Notes: generated from the letters alone by a model not told the origin. Shown: positions 34,554 to 43,031, counted from the stretch's first letter. The stretch: DNA of 64,000 bases from Rhizohabitans arisaemae (GCF_025996515.1 NZ_BLRH01000009.1:868001-932000); one strand, 5' to 3'. Translations and numbers: made by a program.

Positions 34554-37500
34554 TCAGGCTTCCCCGTCTGCCCAGGCAAGTAGTGCTTGGCCTTTCACTG
34601 ACACACGGCCAAGCTGGGCAAACGGCGCAAGGAGACGACGGACTTCATTCTTTGCCTGGGCTGCGTCTATCAGCCCCCCACGAGCTGCGAGATAGATGGA
34701 CACACACAGTTCTTCGACAAGGTCGAATCTGTTCGGTTCCCGTGCGAAAAGCTCGTAGCGGATCTCCACGGCGGCCGCCAGGTCCCCGAGGCGTTCGTAG
34801 GATGCTGCGAGATCACGCTGATAGGTCGTGTTACCCGGCTCACCCGCAGCAAGCCGCTCGACCACCGACAACGAATCACGATAAAGGCGCTCAGCCGCCT
34901 GGACTTGCCCCTGAACCCGAGCCAGATCCCCCAGACGGTCGTAGGAAACAGCCAGATCACGCTGATAGGTCGTGTTACCCGGCTCACCCGCAGCAAGCCG
35001 CTCGACCACCGACAACAAGTCACGATAAAGGCGCTCGGCCACCTGGACTTGCCCCTCAGCGGCGGCCAGATCCCCCAGGCGTTCATACGAAACAGCCAGA
35101 TCACGCTGATAGGTCGTGTTACCCGGCTCACCCGCAGCAAGCCGCTCGACCACCGACAACGAATCACGATAAAGGCGCTCGGCCACCTGGACTTGCCCCT
35201 CAGCGGCGGCCAGATCCCCCAGGCGTTCATACGAAACAGCCAGATCACGCTGATAGGTCGTGTTACCCGGCTCACCCGCGACAAGCCGCTCCCGAATGTG
35301 AAGCGAGTCACGATAAAGGCGCTCGGCCACCTGGACCTGCCCCTGAACCCGAGCCAGATCCCCCAGGTGGTCGTAGGAAACAGCCAGATCACGCTGATAG
35401 GTCGTGTTACCCGGCTCACCCGCGACAAGCCGCTCGACCACCGACAACGAATCACGATAAAGGCGCTCGGCCACCTGGACTTGCCCCTGAACCCGAGCCA
35501 GATCCCCCAGGCGGTTGTAGGAGAGAACGAGGTCACGCTGATAGGTCGTGTTGCCCGGCTCACCCGCGACAAGCCGCTCCCGAATGTGAAGCGAGTCACG
35601 ATAAAGGCGCTCGGCCACCTGGACCTGCCCCTGAACCCGAGCCAGATCCCCCAGGCGTTCATACGAAACAGCCAGATCACGCTGATAGGTCGTGTTACCC
35701 GGCTCACCCGCGACAAGCCGCTCGACCACCGACAACGAATCACGATAAAGGCGCTCGGCCACCTGGGCTTGCCCCTGAGCAGCAGCCAGGTCCGCAAGTC
35801 GGCCGTAGGAGACGGCCAGATCACGCCGATAGGTGGTGTTGCCGGGTTGGTGGGATGTGAGGTGGTTGGTGATGCGGGTGGTGAGGAGGCTGATGAGCGT
35901 CGTGGCGAGTGCGGGGTCTGCTGTGCGGTCGAAGGTGCCGGTCGCCGTGTGTTCGGCGAGGTCGGTCATGTCGGCCAGGTGGGTGGCGAGGGCTGTGGTG
36001 ATCGCTGCGTCGTGGCGGGTGGTCGAGATGCTGATTCGGGTGAGGACTTCCAAGGTGCGGGTGAGCTGGGTGAAGCCGAGCACGGGCAGCAGGTCCGACA
36101 GCAACGTGTCTCCGCCGTCGGGTACGAGGGTCAGCGTGCGGCTGATGAGCGCTTCGCCCAGGCGGTCGGGGCGGAGGGGATTCACCAGCTGGTCGCCGCT
36201 GTGCAGATCGCTTAACCAGGCGATGAGACGTCCCCGCAGGGGTTCGTCGTCGGTGAGATCGGGGTGGGCGCTGAGCAGGGCATGGGCTTGCTCGACGTCT
36301 TCGGCGCCGGCCAGAGTCGCCAGCGCGACCACCGTGCGCAGCAGGTCCATGGGGATGTCCGGGCGGCCGGGCCAGGACTCCCAGTAACGCTCTTCGTGGT
36401 CGAGGACGCGTTCGGCGGGGCTCCCTGTTCCGCTGCTCGTCGTCCCCTCGCTGTTCAGCACCTGGTCGAGTGCTTCGAACAGCACATCGAGAGGAAGTGC
36501 GAGACCGTCCAAGGCCGGAACGGTCTGGGGGCACGGGATCCGCCACGCCTCGGCGAACCGCTTGACCGCTTCCTCGTACAGGTCGGTCCGCTGGCCCAGG
36601 GTCAAGCGGGGGACGGCCAACGTGTTGACATCGGTGGCGTTGAGGACCAGGAGGCGGGCCGCGCGCAGGCCGGAGCGCCACAGCCCGATTCCGTCGGTGC
36701 TCTGCCGCTGGTTCGGGCGGGTGACCAGCAGGAGCCGTACCGGCTCATACGGGGTCGCGTGCGCTTGGAAGTCCGCCAGCAGCTCATCCAGCTGTTTGGG
36801 CGACACCGTCTCCGCATAGTCGACGACCACCAGACGCGGCAACGGAACTCCGGCCACGTCCTCGCTGCCCCGGTACAGGCCCGTCAACCAGCCCTGATCG
36901 GCCATCCGGCGGCACGCCTCGATCGCGAAGCGCGACTTGCCCGCTCCGCCCGGAGCCGACACCAGCATCACCGACACCGGATCGGCGGTCGCGCACCACT
37001 CCTCCACCCGCCGCAGAGCGTCCGCACGGAACAAATACGGAACCACCCCGTACTCGGCCAGCAGCAACTCCGCCGGATCCGTCCTCGCGGTCTTGACGAA
37101 CGGCGCCCACGGCCGATCCAGTGCCCGGCCCGCGTGCTCCACGGGCAGCACCCGCTGCCACGATCGATCCGTCAACGACTCGGCCCGGCTTGCCTCGTAC
37201 ACCCGGGAAACCGCGTCGGCCAACCCCGGGCCCGCATCCGACGCCGTCCGCACAACGGCAACCGGAGCCGCGTATCCGCCCAGGTCATCGCCGGGTTTCC
37301 GGGACGCCACCACGACGCCTACCACCGCCCGCCGCGACGGGCTCACCAGCGGGGCACCGCTCAATCCCGGCTCCGCCGCCCCCACCTTCAGCTTCAGCCA
37401 GCCGTCACCTTCCACCCCTTCGAACACGAACGACGCCGGCGACCCCGGGCCCGCGCCTTCTCCATCCCGCCGTGAGTATCCCCACGCATGGCACTCCTCG

Positions 37501-37823
37501 CCGCTCACCGGATCCCGGTCATCCAGCAACACCCACGGCCGTCCTTCGAACTCCGGACCCACCCGCACCACCGCGAGATCCGGAAACGGCCACAGCCCTT
37601 GGCCCCCCAGAGCGGACCGGATCTCAACCCTGCCCACCCCGCTGGTCCCGTCATCCGCCACGACCCGGACCTCGGACCGGTCTTTCACCACGTGAGCGCA
37701 GGTCACCACCACACATGGAGCGGCGAAGAACCCCGAACCCAGCACATGCCCGCCCACCTCCTCCAGCCGTACCACCCGCCGCCGCAACTCCCGTGAATCG
37801 ACTCCCGACGGCGTCCCCCTCAT
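34554..37823 (-). CDS. Trypsin-like protease / P-loop NTPase / TPR fusion protein
   Basis: This 1089-residue three-part protein begins with an N-terminal trypsin-like domain with an intact triad: TCAHVV (H44), FPDLAVV (D82) and GLSGAPLV (S155). A STAND-like NTPase module follows, with Walker A APGGAGKS (292-297) and Walker B LVVVDYAE (331-338), then a helical region. From about residue 660, seven near-identical 48-residue TPR-type repeats and one partial repeat follow (GNTTYQRDLAVSY, then LARVQGQVQVAERLYRDSL). No signal peptide is present, so it acts in the cytoplasm. The architecture matches NTP-dependent conflict systems of multicellular bacteria, where TPRs sense a trigger and the protease is the effector. 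Its start overlaps the small partner gene (ATGA). Confidence 0.88.
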   Translation of the reverse strand: MRGTPSGVDSRELRRRVVRLEEVGGHVLGSGFFAAPCVVVTCAHVVKDRSEVRVVADDGTSGVGRVEIRSALGGQGLWPFPDLAVVRVGPEFEGRPWVLLDDRDPVSGEECHAWGYSRRDGEGAGPGSPASFVFEGVEGDGWLKLKVGAAEPGLSGAPLVSPSRRAVVGVVVASRKPGDDLGGYAAPVAVVRTASDAGPGLADAVSRVYEASRAESLTDRSWQRVLPVEHAGRALDRPWAPFVKTARTDPAELLLAEYGVVPYLFRADALRRVEEWCATADPVSVMLVSAPGGAGKSRFAIEACRRMADQGWLTGLYRGSEDVAGVPLPRLVVVDYAETVSPKQLDELLADFQAHATPYEPVRLLLVTRPNQRQSTDGIGLWRSGLRAARLLVLNATDVNTLAVPRLTLGQRTDLYEEAVKRFAEAWRIPCPQTVPALDGLALPLDVLFEALDQVLNSEGTTSSGTGSPAERVLDHEERYWESWPGRPDIPMDLLRTVVALATLAGAEDVEQAHALLSAHPDLTDDEPLRGRLIAWLSDLHSGDQLVNPLRPDRLGEALISRTLTLVPDGGDTLLSDLLPVLGFTQLTRTLEVLTRISISTTRHDAAITTALATHLADMTDLAEHTATGTFDRTADPALATTLISLLTTRITNHLTSHQPGNTTYRRDLAVSYGRLADLAAAQGQAQVAERLYRDSLSVVERLVAGEPGNTTYQRDLAVSYERLGDLARVQGQVQVAERLYRDSLHIRERLVAGEPGNTTYQRDLVLSYNRLGDLARVQGQVQVAERLYRDSLSVVERLVAGEPGNTTYQRDLAVSYDHLGDLARVQGQVQVAERLYRDSLHIRERLVAGEPGNTTYQRDLAVSYERLGDLAAAEGQVQVAERLYRDSLSVVERLAAGEPGNTTYQRDLAVSYERLGDLAAAEGQVQVAERLYRDLLSVVERLAAGEPGNTTYQRDLAVSYDRLGDLARVQGQVQAAERLYRDSLSVVERLAAGEPGNTTYQRDLAASYERLGDLAAAVEIRYELFAREPNRFDLVEELCVSIYLAARGGLIDAAQAKNEVRRLLAPFAQLGRVSVKGQALLAWADGEA
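34713..35864 (-). repeat. 144-bp tandem repeats encoding TPRs
   Basis: A 144-bp unit recurs about eight times; the marker aggtcgtgttacccggctc appears near 34822, 34966, 35110, 35254, 35398 and 35686 with slightly diverged copies between and at the end. DNA identity is so high that variants alternate between two cassettes (SLSVVERL and SLHIRERL), consistent with unequal recombination shuffling repeats. Confidence 0.9.
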
Positions 37824-38224
37824 CCGTCGTCTCCCCCGGTCTCGCCGGTCCCTTCGCCCTCCCCCTCGCGTTCGCCCTCGGCACCGGAGCCAGCCCCCTG
37901 CACCTGCACCACCGAAGGACCCGGCGCCTGATCACGACGCCACACCAGCTTCACCTTCAGCGTGGCATCACCGCCGCCCTCCACCAGCAGCCCCGACAGC
38001 TTCCCGGTCTTGGCCGTCACCTTCACCCCGAACTCCACTTCGGCTTCGCTCGGCCGCACCTTTTCCCACACCGCCTGCAACTCCGAACCCACCGCCAGCA
38101 CCGCGTCCCGGACACCGTCGAACGTGAACGCGTCCCCCAACCCCACCGTCTGAATGCCGGGGCCTTCCGACACCTCCACCCAAAACCGAATACCGTCCGA
38201 CTCCACCGGAACCAGCTCAGCCAT
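37820..38224 (-). CDS. Trypsin-co-occurring (CU044_2847-type) small protein
   Basis: This 134-residue protein starts at the ATG at 38224 (MAELVPVESDG). The pattern FWVEVSEGPG, GLGDAFTFDGVRDAVLAVGSEL, VEFGVKVTAKTGKL and TLKVKLVWRRD fits the small beta-rich domain known to co-occur with trypsin-like proteases in actinobacteria (trypsin-co-occurring domain 1). The C-terminus is a flexible Gly/Glu-rich tail. The gene precedes and overlaps the protease-NTPase gene, so the two form a module. It may be the regulator, adaptor or target of the protease. Confidence 0.8.
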   Translation of the reverse strand: MAELVPVESDGIRFWVEVSEGPGIQTVGLGDAFTFDGVRDAVLAVGSELQAVWEKVRPSEAEVEFGVKVTAKTGKLSGLLVEGGGDATLKVKLVWRRDQAPGPSVVQVQGAGSGAEGEREGEGEGTGETGGDDG

Positions 38225-38625
38225 GAAAAAACCCCTATCCGCGAGCCAACGACACACCGACGGTAAAGACGCCAAACCCATCACGCCAGCGAAACCAACC
38301 GCCGCAATGGAACCGACATATTTCCCACCACCCACCCACGGCTACCGGGGCGCCGATCACCGGATTTTCGGTCGACCGTTGTGCCGACAACGGCCCCAGA
38401 AGGTCGCGTCCCAGAGAGTGGTGGGATTTGCGAATACCGGTGTCCTTGTCCGTCTCGTGAGGTCCCGTCAGGCCGGACCACCGGGTTCACCCATTCGCAG
38501 TGGTCGACCGCCGTCCGCTCGAATCCCACCACGTGAGGGGACGCCGTCTCCCAGAGCGAGGAGTCGCACGGGCTCCCGACCTGCCCGGTAGGGGGATCGG
38601 TCGCCGTTTAGGTGCTTCGCTGGAA

Positions 38626-38886
38626 TTATGACGCCAATATCCCTGTGTCCGACTGGAAGTTCGCAATGTCCAATCCGGTGTTTCGGTAGAGGAAAACGGA
38701 TTCATCCACCAAACGGCGTGGAAACATGAGATCCCTCAGCCGGGCCTCGAAATCACTAAGCTTCACGGCGAGCACCGCGATTCCAGTACTTGCCCGCGCG
38801 CCCAGTCTTCCATCGACAAATCCCGCAAGTCGGACGAGCAGTTCATCTGGGTGGCAGCCCCCTCCGATCGGCCCGCCGGTTCCCAC
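38626..38886 (-). CDS. Small hypothetical protein
   Basis: An 86-codon frame begins with GTG at 38886 and encodes a soluble peptide (HPDELLVRLAGFVDGRLGAR..., ending FQSDTGILAS) with plausible actinobacterial codon use. I do not recognise it. Support is mainly positional: one copy of the 82-nt repeat lies about 90 bp upstream, pointing at it, just as the other copy points at the secreted gene at 40349. It could also be a fragment of a larger lost gene. Confidence 0.35.
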   Translation of the reverse strand: MGTGGPIGGGCHPDELLVRLAGFVDGRLGARASTGIAVLAVKLSDFEARLRDLMFPRRLVDESVFLYRNTGLDIANFQSDTGILAS

Positions 38887-38976
38887 ATCCAGGTTGTCAC
38901 TCTGACCTGTGCCCGCCCAGCCGTTAGTACGGCCGACGCCGTCCTACAGGCTCTTCGAACACCACTTCCCTTGCTC

Positions 38977-39058
38977 GTGCTGTCACCGGAAACGATCAAC
39001 GGGTTGGCATGCAGGACGCTCATGCCGATTGAGTGAGTGATGATCACATTCGATCGGC
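38977..39058 (-). repeat. 82-nt inverted repeat, left copy
   Basis: The reverse complement of this segment matches 40191-40272 with about nine mismatches by eye, starting GCCGATCGAATGTGATCATCA and ending in CAGCAC. The two copies flank the sulfurtransferase gene and point outward. They may be duplicated promoter regions or ends of a mobile unit; no transposase is present. Confidence 0.8.
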
Positions 39059-39100
39059 GCTTGGGAGGCAGGGTGACGCAACCGGTCAAGGTGCGCAGGC

Positions 39101-39940
39101 TCACGGATCAGGATCGGGCCGACCCGCCGCCGCAGGTGTCAGAGGCCGACCGCCGGCGATCCATTCCGTGATGGAACCGTCGTACACCCGTACCCCGGTG
39201 ACGCCGGCTGAGCGCAGGGCGAGCCAGACAGCCGGGGCGGAGATCGCCGCGCCGCAGTACACGACGACCGGCGTGTCGACGCCGATCCCGGCTGCGGCGG
39301 CCGCCGACCTGATGCGGGACGGCGGAAGGTGCAGCCCCGAGGAGTCGACGAGCATGCGCATCGGCAGTCTCGTCGCGCCTGGGATGAGCTGCGGCTGCTC
39401 CGCCCAGCTGGAGTCGCGACGGCAGTCGGCGATGGGCAGACCGGCCGCCTGGTGCGCGAGCAGGTCGTCCAGGCCGGCGATGGCGGAGCCGGTCCGGCTC
39501 AGGAGCGGCGGGCGGGTTACGCGGGGCCGCCAGGAGGTCGGCCCGGTCTCCACGAACCCGCCTGACCGCAGCCAGGCGGGCCATCCGCCGTCGAGGCGGA
39601 ACGACCGTTCGAAGCCGTGAGCCCGCATCAGCCATACCAGACGCGCCGCAGTGAACTGGTGATTGTCGTCGTAGGCCACCACGGTGGTGCCGGTGCCGAC
39701 ATCGAGGCCGGCGAGGGCGGCGGCGAGCGTCGCGGGGTCGGCGGCCCGGCCCGGAGGCTGCGGACCGGGCGCCTGGGTGGCGTCGAACCCGAGGTAGACG
39801 GCGCCGGGCACGCGAGAGCGGCGGTACAGGGTGTGCCCGGCCGGACCATCGCCCACGGGCCAGCGCGTGTCGACGATCCGGACCGATGGTGCGCCGATCA
39901 ACCCGGCCAGCTCATCACACGAGACGAGCAGTTTCTCCAC
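39101..39940 (-). CDS. Sulfurtransferase (tandem rhodanese domains)
   Basis: This 279-residue thiosulfate/3-mercaptopyruvate sulfurtransferase starts at a GTG at 39940, because GGAAGGAG lies 4 bp upstream; an ATG at 39973 is an alternative. The N-terminal rhodanese domain lacks the cysteine (AYDDNHQFTAARLVWLMRA), and the C-terminal domain carries it in VVYCGAAISA. Typical inter-domain sequence SAIAGLDDLLAH and GSITEW are present. Sulfur is transferred from a donor to cyanide or thiols. The gene stands alone between inverted repeats. Confidence 0.9.
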   Translation of the reverse strand: MEKLLVSCDELAGLIGAPSVRIVDTRWPVGDGPAGHTLYRRSRVPGAVYLGFDATQAPGPQPPGRAADPATLAAALAGLDVGTGTTVVAYDDNHQFTAARLVWLMRAHGFERSFRLDGGWPAWLRSGGFVETGPTSWRPRVTRPPLLSRTGSAIAGLDDLLAHQAAGLPIADCRRDSSWAEQPQLIPGATRLPMRMLVDSSGLHLPPSRIRSAAAAAGIGVDTPVVVYCGAAISAPAVWLALRSAGVTGVRVYDGSITEWIAGGRPLTPAAAGRPDPDP

Positions 39941-40190
39941 AGTGCTCCTTCCGGTTGACGGCGTCAACGGCATCACGTGACCGCCTCCCTGCTCCACCGC
40001 ATATGAGCGAGATCGGCCCCCTTCATCCTCAGGACTCAGCAGGCAGGGACGGCCTCCCTCCCACCGAGGGTCCCGGCAGGCCGGCCCGATCTCGTTGAAG
40101 CGATGAATCACATCGCGCACCGTGTCCTGATCGCCCGTACCAGCCGGGTGATCACCGGCACCGTATTGCCGCCGGCCGAGGCCGACGGGT

Positions 40191-40272
40191 GCCGATCGAA
40201 TGTGATCATCACCCATTCAATCGCCACGAGCGTCCTACACGCCAACCCAGTGATCGTTTCCGGTCACAGCAC
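40191..40272 (+). repeat. 82-nt inverted repeat, right copy
   Basis: Partner of 38977-39058 in opposite orientation. It lies about 77 bp upstream of the small secreted gene, inside an otherwise gene-free stretch (39941-40348), and so could carry that gene's promoter or regulator site. Confidence 0.8.
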
Positions 40273-40348
40273 CAGGGATCTCGGGTGCGCACGGACCATC
40301 GACGACCTAGAGTGTTGGTAAAGTTACTCTCTGTAAAGGAAGATGATT

Positions 40349-40582
40349 ATGCGTCGCCCCATCGCAGCCCTGGCCTGCGCCGCCGCGCTCATCGCGCCCG
40401 TGCTGATTGCCGCCCCGGTTCACGCCACCCCCTCCGACGTCTGGTACCAGGAGTGCACCGACGGGGGCGGCAGCGCCCACCTCGTCAACTTCGTCGACGG
40501 CACCTGGAAGCGACACTGCGTCGGCGGCCGGTACGACGGCCAGCACCTCAGGCCGCAACCCGCCAAGCCGTGGCAAGGCTAG
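40349..40582 (+). CDS. Small secreted protein with two cysteines
   Basis: The 77-residue product starts at the ATG at 40349 behind AAAGGAAG. A Sec signal (MRRPIAALACAAALIAPVL, cleavage after VHA) leaves a mature peptide of about 50 residues. This has two cysteines (YQECTDGGG and KRHCVGGRYDG) likely to form one disulfide, and a Pro-rich end. No family is recognised. It is followed by two strong hairpins, as expected for a monocistronic gene. Confidence 0.65.
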   Translation: MRRPIAALACAAALIAPVLIAAPVHATPSDVWYQECTDGGGSAHLVNFVDGTWKRHCVGGRYDGQHLRPQPAKPWQG

Positions 40583-40703
40583 AGCCGTCCACCCAGAACG
40601 CGCCGCGACCAGCCCGTCTCGGACCTGCTCAACCGATCAGACGCGCCGAACCCGAGTCGTGAGCACGGCTGGATCTTAGGTGCCCAAGACGCTAGGTCCG
40701 CAC

Positions 40704-40734
40704 TTCTCGCGCCGCGCTCTTGGCGGCGCGAGAA
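40704..40734. terminator. Hairpin 1 after the small secreted gene
   Basis: TTCTCGCGCCGC and its complement form 12-bp arms with a 7-nt loop, about 120 bp after the secreted gene's stop. Confidence 0.65.
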
Positions 40735-40738
40735 TGCG

Positions 40739-40785
40739 CGCGGCGGTTTGCGCCGGACGCCCTTTGTCCGGCGCAAACCGCCGCG
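40739..40785. terminator. Hairpin 2: 20-bp perfect stem
   Basis: Arms at 40739-40758 and 40766-40785 are perfectly complementary with a 7-nt loop (GCCCTTT). It follows hairpin 1 directly and probably serves as a bidirectional terminator between the secreted gene and the convergent amidohydrolase gene. Confidence 0.7.
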
Positions 40786-40895
40786 GTCAATGTTGAAAAC
40801 ACTGGTCTTGCAGGCCTGAGCTCACTTAACACGGTCCCCACATCCGGGTTGTCACCCTGATCGCGAGTCCTCAGCCTGCGTATGGCCTGCGCGGC

Positions 40896-41720
40896 TCAGC
40901 CGCCATACCGCCGCTCGAGCGCCCGGAGCAGGTTGCCCCCGTACACGGCTTCGGCCTCGTCCGGCGCCAGGCCGGCCAGTCCGATGGGGTGGAGGGTCTG
41001 GGGGAAGGAGACGTGGTCCAGGCTCGGGGAGAAGTCCGACCCCCAATAGAGCCGGTCGGGGCCGAACCGTTCGAGCAGGGTCAGGATGAACGGCAGGGCG
41101 GCGGTGTGCGGGTAGGCGTAGGAGGGGTCGCTCACCGCGTACAGACCGGAGATCTTGACCCCGACGTGGGGTCCGCCGGCGAGGGCGAGGAGCGGGGCGA
41201 GGGTTTGGGCCGCTTCGGCGTGGGTGGGGGGTACGGCGTGCGGGCCGGGGAGTCCGAGGTGGCTGAAGAGGATCGTGCAGCCGTCGAGCGCGGCGACGGT
41301 GCGGGCGAGCCCGGCGGTGGCGACGGGGGTGGCGTTGAGGCTGACGATCGCGCCCGTGGCGTTCAGCGTGGCGGCGTGTCGCCGTACCCAACCCTCGAAC
41401 GCCTGTGCGGCGTCGAGGTCGGCCAGGTAGGCGGAGAGGCCGGCGAAGTCCCGCAGGTGAGCGAGGTCGGCGACGCCTGACGGCGGGACGTAGGCGACGG
41501 GGGCGATCCAGTCGTGGTCGGCGGCGAGTGCCGCGAGGTGGGCGTTGTTCCCGGCGAACCGCGGTTCCGCTTCGTAGCCGACCACCAGGGCCCGGCCGAT
41601 GCCGTGCGCGGCCCGCAGGTCTTGGTAGGCGGCGAGTTCGTCGGCTCCGGCGGGCGAACGGCCGTATCGGCCCGGATAGCCGGTCGCGAAGAGGTGGATG
41701 TGGGCGTCAGCGCGGTTCAT
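40896..41720 (-). CDS. Amidohydrolase family 2 (TIM-barrel lactonase/hydrolase)
   Basis: This 274-residue metal-dependent hydrolase starts at the ATG at 41720 (MNRADAHIHLF). The N-terminal HxH metal motif, FSHLGLPG and the C-terminal GSDFSPSLDH aspartate context mark the amidohydrolase-2 group, which includes sugar lactonases and decarboxylases. It is divergent from the long catabolic operon on the right and shares its regulatory region, so a role as sugar lactonase or sugar-acid hydrolase is plausible. Confidence 0.8.
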   Translation of the reverse strand: MNRADAHIHLFATGYPGRYGRSPAGADELAAYQDLRAAHGIGRALVVGYEAEPRFAGNNAHLAALAADHDWIAPVAYVPPSGVADLAHLRDFAGLSAYLADLDAAQAFEGWVRRHAATLNATGAIVSLNATPVATAGLARTVAALDGCTILFSHLGLPGPHAVPPTHAEAAQTLAPLLALAGGPHVGVKISGLYAVSDPSYAYPHTAALPFILTLLERFGPDRLYWGSDFSPSLDHVSFPQTLHPIGLAGLAPDEAEAVYGGNLLRALERRYGG

Positions 41721-41774
41721 AGGGCGGAACTTTAGCCGGATTCCGGTCCGGCCATTGACGCGACAAGACCACTC

Positions 41775-41798
41775 ACCTAAGTTATGGCTCAATTAGGT
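41775..41798. promoter_or_regulatory. Inverted repeat between divergent catabolic genes
   Basis: ACCTAA and TTAGGT are separated by 12 bases, and a further TTAGGACC follows within 20 bp. The element lies in the shared promoter region of the amidohydrolase gene and the M20 operon. A related dyad (ATTAG-AGA-CTAAT) stands in the other divergent promoter region of the cluster at 48748. Confidence 0.45.
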
Positions 41799-41831
41799 CC
41801 GGATTAGGACCGGAGAAGAGAGGTAGGCCCC

Positions 41832-43031
41832 GTGACGTTGGCAGGCGACGACTTCGATGAGCTGGTCCGGCTCCGACGCCGACTGCATCAGCACCCGGAG
41901 CTGCGGTTCACGGAGCACCAAACCGCGAAGACGCTGGCGGAGCTGCTGAGCCCGCTGGCGCCGGTGCGTGCGGGGGTGGCCGGGACCGGTCTGGTCGTCG
42001 AGCTGGCGAGCCAGGCGCCCGGGCCATCGGTTCTTATTCGGGCCGATATGGATGCCTATCCCGTCTCCGACGCCAAGGACGTCCCTTACGCGTCCCGGAA
42101 CCCGGGCGTCTGCCACGCCTGCGGACACGACGTGCACATGACCGTCGCGTACGGCGTGGCCGCCCGGCTCGCCGCGAACCCGCCGGCACGCGGCTCGGTC
42201 ACCGTTCTCTTCCAGCCCGCCGAGGAGATCCCGTTCGGCGCCGAATCCGGCGCCGCCAAGGTACTCGCCACCGACGCGCTCGCCGACCGGCGGTTCGACG
42301 CCGTACTCGGCCTGCACTGCTGGCCCGAACTGCCCGCCGGGGCGATCGGCGTCGACCGGCACACCGCGATGGCCGCCAAGGACGCGTTCCGGATCGAGCT
42401 GATCGGGCGGGCCGCCCACGCCGCCACCCCGGCCCAGGGTCGCGACGCGATCCTGGCGCTGAGCACCCTGGTCGGCCTCCTGCACGCCGCGGTCGCCCGC
42501 GGCCGGGATCCGCACGAGCTGGTCGCCTTCAACATCGGCACCATCGCCGGCGGCGCCAGTCAGAGCCAGGTCGCCGCGCGGGCCGAGGCCACCGGGACCC
42601 TGCGTACCCACGACGCCGCCGCCCGGGCCAGGCTCAAGGAGATCATCGAGCGGCTCGCCCGGCAGCAGGCCGCCGCGCTCGACGTCGGCATCGACTTCAC
42701 CTGGGCCAACGAGATGCCGGCCATCCGCAACGCGGCCGAACTGGTGTCACTGGCGCACGCCGAACTCCCGGGGACCGCCGACGTCGTCGACCTGCCGGTG
42801 CCCCCGCTCACCACCGACGACTTCGCGTTGCTCGGGGCGCTCGGCCCCAGCCTGTACGTGAAACTCGGCGTCGCCGGGGAAGGCGCCGGGGCGCCGCTGC
42901 ACTCGGGTGGCTTCGACGTCGACGAACGCTGCCTGGCCGTGGGGACCGCCGCGCTGGAGCGGCTCACCCGCGCCGTACTGGACGGGCGGCTCACCGAGCT
43001 CCCCACGCCAGCCGAGGCGGTGCCCGCGTGA
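41832..43031 (+). CDS. M20D-family amidohydrolase (N-acyl amino acid/hippurate hydrolase-like)
   Basis: This 399-residue metallo-amidohydrolase starts with GTG. Motifs LRRRLHQHPELRFTEHQTA, VLIRADMDAYPV, CHACGHDVHMTVAYG and VLFQPAEEIPFGAESGA carry the metal and catalytic residues of the M20D group. Relatives cleave N-acyl or N-acetyl groups from amino acids and related compounds. It overlaps the Gfo/Idh gene by 4 bp and opens the catabolic operon. Confidence 0.88.
   Translation: MTLAGDDFDELVRLRRRLHQHPELRFTEHQTAKTLAELLSPLAPVRAGVAGTGLVVELASQAPGPSVLIRADMDAYPVSDAKDVPYASRNPGVCHACGHDVHMTVAYGVAARLAANPPARGSVTVLFQPAEEIPFGAESGAAKVLATDALADRRFDAVLGLHCWPELPAGAIGVDRHTAMAAKDAFRIELIGRAAHAATPAQGRDAILALSTLVGLLHAAVARGRDPHELVAFNIGTIAGGASQSQVAARAEATGTLRTHDAAARARLKEIIERLARQQAAALDVGIDFTWANEMPAIRNAAELVSLAHAELPGTADVVDLPVPPLTTDDFALLGALGPSLYVKLGVAGEGAGAPLHSGGFDVDERCLAVGTAALERLTRAVLDGRLTELPTPAEAVPA

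Larger units (their letters stand above)
38225..39100. other. Intergenic region with a small ORF and repeats
   Basis: This 0.88-kb region holds one possible small gene (38626-38886, minus), one arm of an 82-nt inverted repeat (38977-39058), and a short motif (38881-38905) that recurs at 40837-40861. The part from 38225 to 38600, upstream of the defence-like pair, probably contains its promoter; I see no further gene. Confidence 0.5.

Noticed and set aside
34713-35864. Periodic repeats suggestive of a CRISPR array
   Set aside because: The units are contiguous 144-bp coding repeats in frame, with no unique spacers and no cas genes.
34583-36215. Long plus-strand frames opposite the TPR region, with repetitive peptides
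   Set aside because: Their periodicity is only the mirror of the 144-bp TPR repeats on the minus strand; no independent protein signal.
38763-39104. 113-codon minus-strand frame containing the 82-nt repeat
   Set aside because: The repeat translates similarly in both copies only because the DNA is repeated; neither frame has a start context or family match.
38977-40272. Insertion sequence bounded by the 82-nt inverted repeats
   Set aside because: There is no transposase and no visible target-site duplication, and the repeats point outward at other ORFs; kept as a repeat pair only.
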